Shown here piece by piece: positions 51,971-60,879 of a stretch of 64,000 nucleotides of DNA. Source of the stretch: Brevibacillus reuszeri (lineage in GTDB: Bacteria; Bacillota; Bacilli; Brevibacillales; Brevibacillaceae); assembly GCF_002897295.1 (NCBI RefSeq), contig NZ_BEXF01000024.1:1-64000 (forward strand), in the 5' to 3' direction. Positions within the stretch are counted from its first letter, which is position 1. Every line of letters begins with the position of its first letter. The notes below the pieces were generated by a model. It was not told the DNA's origin. It did not search any database and saw nothing but the letters and a program-made list of their open reading frames with translations. The position numbers were made by a program, and so were the translations under genes.

Positions 51971-52852
51971 CTATTTACTTAATCTTGCAACCGCACAGTC
52001 AAACATTATACGGGCTGCAAAGGTAGTAGTAATATCTTGATGATCGTAAAGTGGATTAACTTCAGCAATATCAAATGCGTCTACTTTAGAATAAAGCATA
52101 TCTAGCATCTCCATACATTGTACAGGAGTTAATCCACCTGGTTCATTTGCCCCAGAACCTGGTGCATATGCTGGATCTAATACATCAATATCAAATGTTA
52201 AATATATCTTCTCAACATCTTTCATTGCCGCCATTGTTTTAGCAACGACTTCCTCTGGTGTAGACTTGTGTACCTCTCTAGCTGTAATTTGAACAATTCC
52301 ACTTTCCTTTAAATAATTTTCATACCAAGGATAATTAATACTGCGCACCCCAATTTGAACAATATTCTCTGGATTAATTCTTGGAAGTTCAAGTGCTCTA
52401 CGCATTTGACTACTTTGGGAAAATTTCCCTTGAATTGGAGATTCATCAACTAAATCTAAATGAGCATCAAATTGAATGATACCAATTTTCCCCTCTGTTT
52501 TATCATGAAGAGCTTTAATTACAGGGTATGAAATAGAATGGTCTCCCCCTAATACAAATGGAAATACATTATCATCTAATAGTCCACGTATTTTCTCTTC
52601 AGCATTTCTAAAAGTAACGTCAGTGCTATACGCTGCAATATCTATATCCCCAAAATCTTGAATACCATTATCAGCTAGCTGATAAGTTTGTCGCTTTTCA
52701 ACATTGTAAACTTGATTATTTTCAATGCGATTAACAAACCATACAAACGCCTCACGTATTTTACTAGGAGCATAACGAGAACCTGGTCGTCCTAAAGAAG
52801 CTCCTCCGTCCCATGGAAATCCGACAACACCAAATTTTTGATTACTCAACAT
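51971..52852 (-). CDS. Ureohydrolase (arginase/agmatinase family)
   Basis: 293 residues from the ATG at 52852 (GAGGGTG upstream). Binuclear manganese motifs are GGDHS (102-106), DAHLD (129-133) and FDIDVLDPAYAPG, and the EPGGLT segment follows. This pattern resembles agmatinase/formiminoglutamase-type more than RocF arginase. Hydrolyses a guanidino compound to urea. Overlaps the stop of the permease gene by 11 bases and is controlled by the sigma-54 promoter upstream of it. Much more AT-rich than the flanking core genes. Confidence 0.9.
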   Translation of the reverse strand: MLSNQKFGVVGFPWDGGASLGRPGSRYAPSKIREAFVWFVNRIENNQVYNVEKRQTYQLADNGIQDFGDIDIAAYSTDVTFRNAEEKIRGLLDDNVFPFVLGGDHSISYPVIKALHDKTEGKIGIIQFDAHLDLVDESPIQGKFSQSSQMRRALELPRINPENIVQIGVRSINYPWYENYLKESGIVQITAREVHKSTPEEVVAKTMAAMKDVEKIYLTFDIDVLDPAYAPGSGANEPGGLTPVQCMEMLDMLYSKVDAFDIAEVNPLYDHQDITTTFAARIMFDCAVARLSK

Positions 52853-54251
52853 ACTCACCCTCATTTTTTAATGTATTATCTTCGATTGCTATGTCACCTT
52901 TTGAGAAGAATGCGTATACGACAAACCCAATAACTAGCCAGCAGGTAAATAAAATATATTCAACTTTTCCCATTGAAATAGGAGTACCAGGAATTATCAT
53001 CAAGACAAGAAAGAGTCCTGAGAAAAAGGTCGCTATATATGCCATTGAAAGTCCACCTGGAATTTTATATGGTCTGTGCAGATTCGGACGATCCTTACGA
53101 ATTTTCACACTGCTTATTGCCATACAAAACCATGCAATAAGGAAGGAAATTCCCCCCATGATAATAAACGGAAGAAGGACACCACTTCCTAATAAAATAC
53201 CGATGACCGAAATAATTGTCATAACTATCAAGGTAACAGTTGGGGATTTATATTTAGGATGGGTTTTTGAAAATGCTTCAGGTAAAAAACCAGCTTTAGA
53301 AAATGAAACAATTAAACGGCTTCCTGCTAATAAAAACCCATTAAATGTTGTAATAACTCCCATAAGTGCACCAAAAGCAACGATATACGGAAGAAATTTT
53401 GAACCCGTAGTTGTTTCAAGTGCATTGATTAACGGCAACGATCCCATATTTCCGATTTTATCTGCAGGCATTATAAAAGAGGAAGAAATGATAATTAGAA
53501 TATAGAGTAGACCACCTAATGTGATAGTTCCAACTATAACTTTTCCTAGATTAGAATAATTTATTTTGCTATCTGCCTCTTCGACCGTCTTTGGAATGGT
53601 GTCAAACCCGTTCATAAAAAACAGAATAGCTGCCATCGCTAAAACAATACTATTTACTTTTCCCTCGGAAGAGAATAATGGTTTAAAATTTTCCGAATCT
53701 CCTACGAACATCCCTCCGATAATAAAGAGAATAAAAGTAACTATCATCATAAAGGTGGCTGTATTTTGAAAAACAGTTGATTGCTTTGTACCTTTCCAGT
53801 TCATATAAACAATTATCCCGACCACTAATAAACTTACTAACAATTGTGGCAGATACACTTGATAATTAAACACTGAATAAATGGGTATTGAGTTTAACCA
53901 TGGGAAAACATAACTTGCCAGTAATGAAACAGATATAGCAACCCATGGTAATATTATTAAATAGCCTAGAATAAGAAACCATCCACATATAAATGCTGGC
54001 AATTTCCCTATAGCTACGAATGTATAAGCAAACTCTCCTCCTCTGACTTTTAAACTTGATGTAAGTTCACCATAAACAAAGCCAATTGGGATGATCATGA
54101 GCATTGTTAGTGCGACAGCGATGATAGCACCAACACTTCCTGCAGTTCCCATCCAAGCAGGAACGGAAATAACCCAGCCAATCCCAATCATACTTCCGAA
54201 TGCCAGGCCAAAGTAATCTTTTGTAGACATTCCCTTGCTGTTACTGTTCAA
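52842..54251 (-). CDS. APC-family amino acid permease of the ureohydrolase cassette
   Basis: 469 residues, TTG start with GGAGG seven bases upstream. Helix 1 GLAFGSMIGIGWVIS, SLKVRGGEFAYTFVAIG and HRPYKIPGG are APC features; about 12 membrane helices. Forms an operon with the ureohydrolase, so it likely imports arginine, agmatine or a related guanidino compound. AT-rich codon use (many ATA/TTA) unlike core genes. Confidence 0.9.
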   Translation of the reverse strand: MNSNSKGMSTKDYFGLAFGSMIGIGWVISVPAWMGTAGSVGAIIAVALTMLMIIPIGFVYGELTSSLKVRGGEFAYTFVAIGKLPAFICGWFLILGYLIILPWVAISVSLLASYVFPWLNSIPIYSVFNYQVYLPQLLVSLLVVGIIVYMNWKGTKQSTVFQNTATFMMIVTFILFIIGGMFVGDSENFKPLFSSEGKVNSIVLAMAAILFFMNGFDTIPKTVEEADSKINYSNLGKVIVGTITLGGLLYILIIISSSFIMPADKIGNMGSLPLINALETTTGSKFLPYIVAFGALMGVITTFNGFLLAGSRLIVSFSKAGFLPEAFSKTHPKYKSPTVTLIVMTIISVIGILLGSGVLLPFIIMGGISFLIAWFCMAISSVKIRKDRPNLHRPYKIPGGLSMAYIATFFSGLFLVLMIIPGTPISMGKVEYILFTCWLVIGFVVYAFFSKGDIAIEDNTLKNEGEYVE

Positions 54252-54326
54252 GTATTTTCCTCCTTTCGTTTCATCTCTTCATTTTCTAGCCAATTGATAA
54301 AAAATTCAGAGATCGCAAACTATCAA

Positions 54327-54342
54327 AGCAACAATTATGCCA
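54327..54342 (-). promoter_or_regulatory. Sigma-54 promoter of the permease-ureohydrolase operon
   Basis: Minus strand TGGCATAATTGTTGCT: GG and GC are separated by exactly 10 bases, as required for -24/-12 promoters. It is about 75 bases upstream of the permease start and lies between the operon and its sigma-54 activator gene. Confidence 0.8.
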
Positions 54343-54438
54343 ACGTAGTTTATCACTGGATTTTAAGGGAGCTTATTAAGCCATTCACATATAAATTGAT
54401 TATTAATGGGCCAAACATTTTTAACTCCATGTTTAGAA

Positions 54439-54457
54439 GTGTAAAATTCTTTGACAT
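54439..54457. promoter_or_regulatory. Upstream activator site candidate
   Basis: GTGTAAAA-TTC-TTTGACAT is an imperfect 8-3-8 palindrome matching the perfect GTGTAAAA-ATA-TTTTACAC at 55,849. It is centred about 107 bases upstream of the -24 element, a normal distance for enhancer-type sites. Confidence 0.6.
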
Positions 54458-54462
54458 ATGTT

Positions 54463-55830
54463 CTACGTCTGAAGCTTGTACTTTTTCATTTTGTTATAAA
54501 AGGATTGCCGGGGTATTTTTAATAGTCTAGCAGCCTTTGCAATATTAAAATGAGTTTTAACTAAAGCATCCTTCAAAATTTCCTTCTCATACTGCTCTAC
54601 TAAATCCATTAATGAGCTTTCGTCAGATAACTTTTCTATTGGTGCATCTTCCTCTGATGCTAAAATATGTGTGGGCAATTCTCGCGGGGTTATTACACTT
54701 CCATCCACTAAATTAAACGCACCTTCAATACAATTCCGTAACTCTCTAACATTACCTGGCCACCCATAATTATTTAGTATTTTCCTTGCATCTGAGTCTA
54801 AACCAGTTATGTTTTCACCAAAAGCTTGATTATAATAATTAATAAAATAGGAGCATAAATAATCAATATCTTCTTTTCTCTTCCTTAATGGGGGAATTTC
54901 TACACTAACAACATTTAAACGATAAAATAAATCTTCTCTAAACCTTTTTTCCTTTAACAAATTCATTGGATTTTCGTTTGTTGAAGCAATAACTCTTACG
55001 TTTATTGGGATATCTCTGTGATCTCCTATTCTTCTAACTGCTCTTTCCTCAATAACCCTTAATAGCTTAACCTGCATTTCTATAGGCATAGAGTTAATCT
55101 CATCTAGAAAAATGGTCCCACCATCAGCAACTTCAAATATTCCCTGCTTGTCTTCAGCACCTGTAAAACTTCCTTTTGTTGTTCCAAACAAAATACTTTC
55201 AATTAAAGTACTAGGAATGGCAGCACAATTTTGTGCAACCAAAGGGAAATTTCCCCTGCTACTATCATTGTGGATCGAATGCGCAAACAACTCTTTTCCC
55301 GTTCCTGTTTCGCCATAAATAAATATATTAGAATCCTTAAGAGCTGCTTTTTTTAGTTGATTTTTCGTTAAATTCAGCTCCTCGCTAACTGTTACAATAT
55401 CGTTAAATGTATACTTTGCATGCAACGATGCAAGAGCATCTTTATTCATCCTGCTATTTTTCTTCATTTTATGAGGTTTTTCATCTAAGTTTGTCGAAAC
55501 TATAACAGCTCCCAATAAATCACTTTTATTTTTTAGTGGGAATGCGGAGTTAATAGCATTAACAGTAAAGCTTTTATTAACCTCATAGCATTGAAGTTCA
55601 TTTACAATTGGTTCTCCCTTTTCAATAACTTTTAACACTGTACTTGTTTCATTTGAAAGCCACGGATAAACCTCCAATAATGGCATGCCAATAACATCAT
55701 TGCTCCCCAATTTATTACAAACGTCATTATAGTTGTTGTAATATAATATATTTCCCTTTTTATCAACAATACAAATTAAATCTGTTTGTTTAAAATTCTC
55801 TTTCATCTGGTTTAATTGTTCATGATACAA
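54463..55830 (-). CDS. Sigma-54-dependent activator, RocR-like
   Basis: 455 residues, TTG start with GGAGG eight bases upstream. PAS-type sensor (about 10-115), AAA+ domain (about 145-375) with Walker A GETGTGKE (173-180), GSFTGA loop (220-225) in place of the usual GAFTGA, and Walker B GTIFLDE (238-244). The FIS-type HTH is at the C-terminus (NIAKAARLLKIPRQSFYNKM). RocR of Bacillus activates arginine/ornithine use, which fits the downstream permease and ureohydrolase. AT-rich, part of the ssrA-linked cargo. Confidence 0.92.
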   Translation of the reverse strand: MYHEQLNQMKENFKQTDLICIVDKKGNILYYNNYNDVCNKLGSNDVIGMPLLEVYPWLSNETSTVLKVIEKGEPIVNELQCYEVNKSFTVNAINSAFPLKNKSDLLGAVIVSTNLDEKPHKMKKNSRMNKDALASLHAKYTFNDIVTVSEELNLTKNQLKKAALKDSNIFIYGETGTGKELFAHSIHNDSSRGNFPLVAQNCAAIPSTLIESILFGTTKGSFTGAEDKQGIFEVADGGTIFLDEINSMPIEMQVKLLRVIEERAVRRIGDHRDIPINVRVIASTNENPMNLLKEKRFREDLFYRLNVVSVEIPPLRKRKEDIDYLCSYFINYYNQAFGENITGLDSDARKILNNYGWPGNVRELRNCIEGAFNLVDGSVITPRELPTHILASEEDAPIEKLSDESSLMDLVEQYEKEILKDALVKTHFNIAKAARLLKIPRQSFYNKMKKYKLQT

Positions 55831-55848
55831 TCTATATCCCTCCTAGGT

Positions 55849-55888
55849 GTGTAAAAATATTTTACACTTTTTATTAGTATTTTTACAC
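55849..55888. promoter_or_regulatory. Palindrome and extra half-site upstream of the sigma-54 activator gene
   Basis: GTGTAAAAATATTTTACAC (55,849-55,867) is a perfect 19-base palindrome; another TTTTTACACT half-site follows. The same 8-3-8 element stands upstream of the operon, so the activator may control its own gene. Confidence 0.65.
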
Positions 55889-55996
55889 TTTGGAATTGAT
55901 GGATAATTCAGATCGGATCTTTCTTTGAATATGCTTTCAAACTGTGAGATGACAATAAAAAATTTTTCGTTCCCAGAATAAATAGCAAAGAGCAAC

Positions 55997-56022
55997 AAAA
56001 AAGCCACCCTCATCAGGTGGCT
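55997..56022 (-). terminator. Terminator of ssrA
   Basis: GAAGCCACCT and AGGGTGGCTT stem on the minus strand, followed by a run of T residues, directly downstream of the tmRNA 3' end. Remnant 1 carries a similar hairpin. Confidence 0.85.
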
Positions 56023-56035
56023 TCACTTATGTATT

Positions 56036-56391
56036 TGGTGGAGGCGGGGGGATTCGAACCCCCGTCCGAAAACAGCGATACATGAGCATCTCCGAGCGCA
56101 GTCACTCATTTAAATTTCGGCACCGGATTCGCGGAGTGACGCGCTGACCCGTTACCTAGCCTGATTGATCTTCTTCCTTTGGCTCCAGGCGGAAGCCTCC
56201 GGCATATCCCACTAAAGTTGAGCGCTAGTCATGCCACATGGGCGATGGAATGGTAGCGCCTCACTGGTTATTAAGCAGCGAGAGAAAGTTGTTTGTTGCC
56301 AGTTAATGGCGTTCCGCGTTGTTGACGAGGTCCGCAGCCCCCCGGCTCGCTTCTCATGCTCTACCATCCCCGTCGAATCCAGAACGCCCCC
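56036..56391 (-). ncRNA. ssrA: Transfer-messenger RNA (tmRNA)
   Basis: 356 bases on the minus strand. The 5' end GGGGGCG pairs with CGCCTCC before the encoded ACCA end. The T-arm GGGGGTTCGAATCCCCC and the 5' element TTCTGGATTCGACGGGGATGG are typical of tmRNA. The tag frame ends ...GCT GCT TAA TAA: read from GGC (56,300) it gives GNKQLSLAA, so the full tag would be A-GNKQLSLAA. It rescues stalled ribosomes with SmpB, whose gene is just upstream. Its 3' end is the anchor for the series of remnants at 42-52 kb. Confidence 0.96.
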
Positions 56392-56458
56392 ATGGTATAA
56401 GAGGAGTGTTTAAAAAGGTCATTTGGCCTTTTCAAACTGGCTCTATAAGGAAAGGTGA

Positions 56459-56505
56459 CAAAAAGTCTAGGTGAAGAAAAGGACTAACCGTTCAACACCT
56501 AGACT
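56459..56505 (-). terminator. Terminator of smpB
   Basis: AGTCTAGGTG (56,464-56,473, plus) and CACCTAGACT (56,496-56,505) form a ten-pair stem, followed by TTTTTG on the minus strand. Confidence 0.8.
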
Positions 56506-56646
56506 GTAGTAGTTGTTAACAGTGTGTACTGCTTGCTGCCTATTTAATATAGCACATCCGTGATGCAAAACTCAACGTTGATTGCTGCCAAGCTTGCCAG
56601 AGTGCACCAGTTGCGCAAAGCCACTAATAAATCGCGGCTAACGCTC

Positions 56647-57120
56647 CTACACCTTCTGCCGCTCGCGCAGGGCACGCTCCACTTCTCGCGCTGCATCCTT
56701 CTTCTTGAGGTCTTCGCGCTTGTCGTAGTTCTTTTTCCCTTTGACGAGTGCCAGCTCGACCTTGGCCCAGCCGCCCTTCAAATAAATGCTGAGCGGAACC
56801 AGCGAGTATCCTCGCTCGCGAATCAAACCGTTGAGCTTGAGGATTTCGAGACGTCCCATTAAAAGCTTGCGTGTCCGCTCCGGCTCATGATTAAAGCGAT
56901 TCCCCTGCTCGTACGGGCTGATGTGTACTTTGTGCAACAGCAGCTCGCCGTCCTGAACACTGGCAAAGCTGTCTTTGAGCTGCACGCGGGCAGCGCGCAC
57001 TGATTTGATCTCCGTACCGGTCAGAGCAATCCCTGCTTCGAATACTTGCTCGATATGGTAATCATGGCGTGCTTTTCGATTTTGGGCGACTGTCTTGGTT
57101 CCGGCTTTATCCTTTGACAT
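56647..57120 (-). CDS. smpB: SsrA-binding protein
   Basis: 157 residues from the ATG at 57120 (GAGGTGATCTCC upstream). [55 protein letters not shown] and the basic C-terminal tail [21 protein letters not shown] are diagnostic of SmpB. It binds tmRNA and places it in the ribosomal A site. Gene order secG-rnr-smpB-ssrA is that of Firmicute core genomes. Confidence 0.97.
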   Translation of the reverse strand: MSKDKAGTKTVAQNRKARHDYHIEQVFEAGIALTGTEIKSVRAARVQLKDSFASVQDGELLLHKVHISPYEQGNRFNHEPERTRKLLMGRLEILKLNGLIRERGYSLVPLSIYLKGGWAKVELALVKGKKNYDKREDLKKKDAAREVERALRERQKV

Positions 57121-57226
57121 GGAGATCACCTCGCTTGTGTTTCGTAACAGTTAGTCTAGCAAATTTTACCCTTTGTGGCAAGCCATTTACCCGGTAAAGT
57201 CACTAAAACGGCTCTTAAACAAATGT

Positions 57227-59731
57227 TTAACGACGCTTCCGTTTTGCTTGGCTGGTGACGTTTTTACGGTTCTTTTTCTTGGACTTTACGAGATCTTCCC
57301 AGAACCCTTTTTCACGTTTCGTCGCCGTTTCTGCTGCTTCACCAGTTCCGAGTGCTACAACGTCGTCACTGCCAGGAGCTGCTTTGGCACCTGCCCGACG
57401 AGGCGGCTTGTTGCCTTCATTCTTGCGACGATCCTTATATTTTTGGCGGATTTCTGCCGGATGCTTCTTGTCCCGCTGACGATCTGGGCGATCTGGGCGA
57501 CCGGAGCGAGAACGATCCTGCTTGCCACGCGTAGGCTTACGATCTCCGCTGCGACCATCGATGACACGCGGTGTACGCTCACGGCTGCCGCGGAAGCCTG
57601 CTGCTTTGGTCATGCCGACAATTTCGAAGTCGATAGTCCGCTCATCTACGTTGACACTTGCAACGCGAACCTGCACCACATCCCCGATCCGATACTGCTT
57701 GCCTGTCCGCTCACCGACGAGTGCAAACATCTTCTCGTGATAATGGTAGTAGTCGTCTGTCAAAAAGCTGACGTGTACCAAGCCTTCAATTGTGTTTGGC
57801 AGCTCGACGAAAATCCCGAACGAAGTCACACTGGAGATGACGCCTTCGAATTCCTCTCCGACTCTCTCCTTCATGAACTCAGCCTTTTTCAGATCGTCTG
57901 TCTCACGCTCAGCGTCTACAGCGAGCCTTTCACGCTGGGAAGCATGCTCGGCAATGACAGGCATCTGCTCTGCCCAATAAGCCAGACGCTTTTCCGCGAT
58001 TTGATCGCCCTGCTCGATCCAGTCGCGGATACGACGATGAACGACGAGGTCCGGATAACGGCGGATCGGTGAAGTAAAATGGGTGTAAAACTCCGTAGAC
58101 AAGCCGTAGTGACCGAGACTTTCCGCGTCATAACGCGCTTGCTTCATCGAACGCAGCATCACGGTGCTGATAATGATCTCCTCTGGTGTCCCTTTTACTT
58201 CTTCCAGCAATTGCTGCAGGGCACGTGGGTGAACCGAATTGCCTTTTCCACGAATCGAGTACCCGAAGTTCGTAATGAACTCCATAAACGCCATGAGCTT
58301 TTCAGCGTTCGGATCTTCGTGAATCCGGTACATAAACGGCTGCTTCATCCAGTGGAAATGCTCGGCTACCGTTTCATTTGCCGCCAGCATGAATTCCTCG
58401 ATCATTTGCTCAGCGATGGATCGTGTACGGAAACCGATATCTGTCGGGGTTCCCTCTTCGTCTACAAAAATTTTCGCTTCGCGGAAGTCAAAGTCGATTG
58501 CTCCGCGCTGCATCCGTTTTGCCCGACGCTTCAGCGCCAGCTGCTCCATCTCCTGGAACATCGGGACCAGCTCGCTGTACTTTTCAATCAGCGCCTCGTC
58601 CTTGTCTACCAAAATGCTGCGTACATCTGCATATGTCATTCGCTCATTTGTCCGAATCACACTGAGGAACAGATCATACTTCACAACGTTCGCGTTTTGG
58701 TCCATCTCCATATCGCAGGAGATCGTCAGGCGGTCTACCTGCGGATTCAGACTGCATATTCCGTTGGACAAACGATGCGGCAGCATCGGGATCACGCGGT
58801 CTACCAAGTAAACACTCGTGCCACGACGATACGCTTCATTATCCAGCTGGGATTTCTCACGCACGTAGTAGCTGACGTCCGCAATATGCACGCCGAGACG
58901 CACATTCCCGTTAGGCAGCTTTTCCAAAGAAACGGCATCATCCAGGTCTTTGGCATCTGCTCCGTCAATCGTGACCATCATGCGATCGCGCAAATCACGG
59001 CGCCCACTAATTTCATCCTCGGAAATCTCATCTGGTGCCGCATCTGCCTCAGCCAATACGTCCTCTGGAAACGCTTCTGGCAAATTAAACTTGCGGATAA
59101 TCGATAAAATGTCGACTCCCGGATCGTTTTTGTGCCCCAGAATCTCGACGACCTCTCCCTCAGGATTCACCCTGCCTTCGGGATAACGGACGATGTTGAC
59201 GACAACCTTGTGACCATCTACCGCACCGTTGTAAGCTTCCTTGGGGATAAAAATGTCCTTGCCGATTCGCTTTTCATCCGGAATGACAAAAGCATAATGC
59301 TTTTCATCCTGAAATGTACCGACCACTTGCTTGATCCCGCGTTCCACAACGCGAATAATGCGTCCTTCGAGGCGATCTCCGCCTGCTTCCTTCTCTACCC
59401 GTACATAAACCGTATCACCGTGTATAGCCCCATTCATGTCATTGGCATGCACATAAACGTCTTCCATGCCAGGCGTTTCTTGTATGATGAAGCCGAAGCC
59501 TTTTGGATGGCTTTGCAATCTTCCCCGTACCAGATTCATTTTTTCAGGAACCCCGTACCGGTTGGCTCTCGTGCGAATTACCTCACCGCTTGCTTCCAGT
59601 GTATTGAGCGTCTTCACCAATTCTTTAAATGCTGCCGAATCGGCAATCTCAAATGCTGCTTCCAATTCTTTCACCGTCATCGGGTGGTATGCTTGCTCTC
59701 TCATAAATGCCAGAATATCTTGATCCTTCAT
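57227..59731 (-). CDS. rnr: Ribonuclease R
   Basis: 834 residues. N-terminal winged helix (about 1-65), cold-shock domains (about 70-230), and RNB catalytic domain with [17 protein letters not shown] carrying the metal-binding aspartates. An S1 domain follows (about 640-725, [29 protein letters not shown]), then a long Lys/Arg-rich tail (about 730-834). It is a processive 3'-5' exoribonuclease for structured RNA, working with tmRNA/SmpB in quality control, in keeping with its position just upstream of smpB. Confidence 0.96.
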   Translation of the reverse strand: MKDQDILAFMREQAYHPMTVKELEAAFEIADSAAFKELVKTLNTLEASGEVIRTRANRYGVPEKMNLVRGRLQSHPKGFGFIIQETPGMEDVYVHANDMNGAIHGDTVYVRVEKEAGGDRLEGRIIRVVERGIKQVVGTFQDEKHYAFVIPDEKRIGKDIFIPKEAYNGAVDGHKVVVNIVRYPEGRVNPEGEVVEILGHKNDPGVDILSIIRKFNLPEAFPEDVLAEADAAPDEISEDEISGRRDLRDRMMVTIDGADAKDLDDAVSLEKLPNGNVRLGVHIADVSYYVREKSQLDNEAYRRGTSVYLVDRVIPMLPHRLSNGICSLNPQVDRLTISCDMEMDQNANVVKYDLFLSVIRTNERMTYADVRSILVDKDEALIEKYSELVPMFQEMEQLALKRRAKRMQRGAIDFDFREAKIFVDEEGTPTDIGFRTRSIAEQMIEEFMLAANETVAEHFHWMKQPFMYRIHEDPNAEKLMAFMEFITNFGYSIRGKGNSVHPRALQQLLEEVKGTPEEIIISTVMLRSMKQARYDAESLGHYGLSTEFYTHFTSPIRRYPDLVVHRRIRDWIEQGDQIAEKRLAYWAEQMPVIAEHASQRERLAVDAERETDDLKKAEFMKERVGEEFEGVISSVTSFGIFVELPNTIEGLVHVSFLTDDYYHYHEKMFALVGERTGKQYRIGDVVQVRVASVNVDERTIDFEIVGMTKAAGFRGSRERTPRVIDGRSGDRKPTRGKQDRSRSGRPDRPDRQRDKKHPAEIRQKYKDRRKNEGNKPPRRAGAKAAPGSDDVVALGTGEAAETATKREKGFWEDLVKSKKKNRKNVTSQAKRKRR

Positions 59732-59827
59732 TCACAAACCTCCTTTGTCGCGTGGCTTTGCCGCGCTATTCCTTTTATCCTTTACTATGTAGTATTCACC
59801 GCTCGCACCCGTCGCAATCGGAATAGA

Positions 59828-59860
59828 GAAAAAGACAGCAAGTCGCACTCGCTGTCTTTC
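59828..59860 (-). terminator. Terminator between secG and rnr
   Basis: AAAGACAGC/GCTGTCTTT stem (59,831-59,859) followed by T residues on the minus strand. Confidence 0.8.
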
Positions 59861-59873
59861 GGCCATACGTCTA

Positions 59874-60116
59874 TTACGCTCCAGTTTTCAAGAAGTAACC
59901 GAGCAAAATCGCAAACAGCATGAATCCAATTGCGAATCCTACGGTCAGTTTTCCTAAAAGTGCATCGATCCCGCGGGCTTTTTGTTTGCCCATCAGTTGC
60001 TCAGCACCGCCACCAATCGCACCCGAAAGGCCGGCACTTTTTCCAGATTGTAGCAATACGACGATAATTAAGCCAATACTTGCAATCACAAGTAAAATTT
60101 TAGCAGCCAATGCCAT
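59874..60116 (-). CDS. secG: Preprotein translocase subunit SecG
   Basis: 80 residues from the ATG at 60116; the ATG at 60122 is too close to GAGGTG. Two membrane helices (about 3-20 and 55-74) with LQSGKSAGLSGAIGGGAEQLMGKQKARGIDALLGKLT between them match SecG throughout. It assists SecYEG in protein export. Confidence 0.95.
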   Translation of the reverse strand: MALAAKILLVIASIGLIIVVLLQSGKSAGLSGAIGGGAEQLMGKQKARGIDALLGKLTVGFAIGFMLFAILLGYFLKTGA

Positions 60117-60172
60117 CTTCATTCACCTCAAAACGTATTTCCAAGGCATACACGGTAAAAACCAATATAAAC

Positions 60173-60201
60173 ACTTTATCATACTTGATGGACGACAGCA
60201 A
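60173..60201 (-). promoter_or_regulatory. Predicted sigma-A promoter of secG
   Basis: Minus strand TTGCTG (60201-60196), 17 bases, TAAAGT (60178-60173), about 57 bases before the secG start. Confidence 0.5.
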
Positions 60202-60332
60202 CCTGCTATCCCTTCCATAATATAAGAGAATATCTGTTAAATAATATTCACCTAGATTAGGTAGAATATAGGAAAGTTAGGACTGTATAAAAAGGAAAAT
60301 TGTGTACTTTCTTTGTCGGTTTGGCAGTCTCC

Positions 60333-60361
60333 TTGCAACTGTCAAGATTTTGCCGTAAAAT
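60333..60361 (+). promoter_or_regulatory. Predicted sigma-A promoter of the cytochrome c gene
   Basis: TTGCAA (60333-60338), 17 bases, TAAAAT (60356-60361), 47 bases before the start codon. Confidence 0.5.
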
Positions 60362-60407
60362 TGCAGTTGAACCTTTATAATTATCTGCTTTGGGAGGTCT
60401 TTGTCAG

Positions 60408-60806
60408 ATGGCTGGGTCCAACAAAAAAGACATGAATCAAAACGACGTAATTGATTCCGCGAAGGCCTTTTTCACTTCGTTTGGTATCTTGTTTCTAGTT
60501 TTTCTCATTGCACTCGTAGGATCGATTATTTTTCCACCACAACACGGCGGTGAAGCACAGGGCGAAGGTGGAGCACCTACTGCAAACATTGACGCTGCTG
60601 CTATTTTTAAACAAAATTGCGCATCCTGTCACGGTCAAAACCTGGAAGGAATCGCAGGTCCAAACTTGACAAAGGTTGGGGCAACTCACAGCGCCGAGGA
60701 TATCGCCAAAATCATTAAAGAAGGTAAAGGCGGCATGCCTCCAGGAATGCTGAAGAAGCAACCAGAAATTCAAGCGGTTGCACAATGGCTGTCTGAACAC
60801 AAATAA
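60408..60806 (+). CDS. Membrane-anchored cytochrome c, CccA-like
   Basis: 132 residues from the ATG at 60408 (TGGGAGGT upstream). One membrane helix (about 25-45) anchors a single c-type domain with heme motif CASCH (near residue 75) and the methionine ligand in KGGMPPGML. Length and layout resemble Bacillus cytochrome c550 (CccA). It carries electrons on the outer face of the membrane. Confidence 0.9.
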   Translation: MAGSNKKDMNQNDVIDSAKAFFTSFGILFLVFLIALVGSIIFPPQHGGEAQGEGGAPTANIDAAAIFKQNCASCHGQNLEGIAGPNLTKVGATHSAEDIAKIIKEGKGGMPPGMLKKQPEIQAVAQWLSEHK

Positions 60807-60879
60807 GTACATAGATAGCTATAGTGAAACACCGAAGACTCGTCCTCTTCGGTGTTTTCTACGTTAAAGGGGGAATTTC

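Larger units (their letters stand above)
42195..56035. mobile_element. Cargo region downstream of ssrA, divided by five tmRNA 3'-end remnants
   Basis: Starting at the 3' end of ssrA and running away from it, five partial tmRNA copies in the same orientation lie near 51.7, 47.75, 46.05, 43.4 and 42.25 kb. Terminator hairpins stand beside them. Between them are accessory genes: sigma-54-controlled arginine-type cassette, subtilase, decayed DNA glycosylase, IS3 scrap, pirin, oxidoreductase, GIY-YIG, prolyl hydroxylase, Fic/antitoxin. The 3' end of tmRNA genes is a well-known integrase target, and each insertion leaves a duplicated 3' end. No integrase gene remains. The left edge is placed at the outermost remnant. 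Confidence 0.65.

Noticed and set aside
57173-59923. Long plus-strand frames opposite rnr (57,173-58,072; 58,079-59,107; 59,132-59,923)
   Set aside because: They are antisense to the RNase R gene, lack ribosome sites and give no recognisable protein; the minus-strand product is unmistakable.
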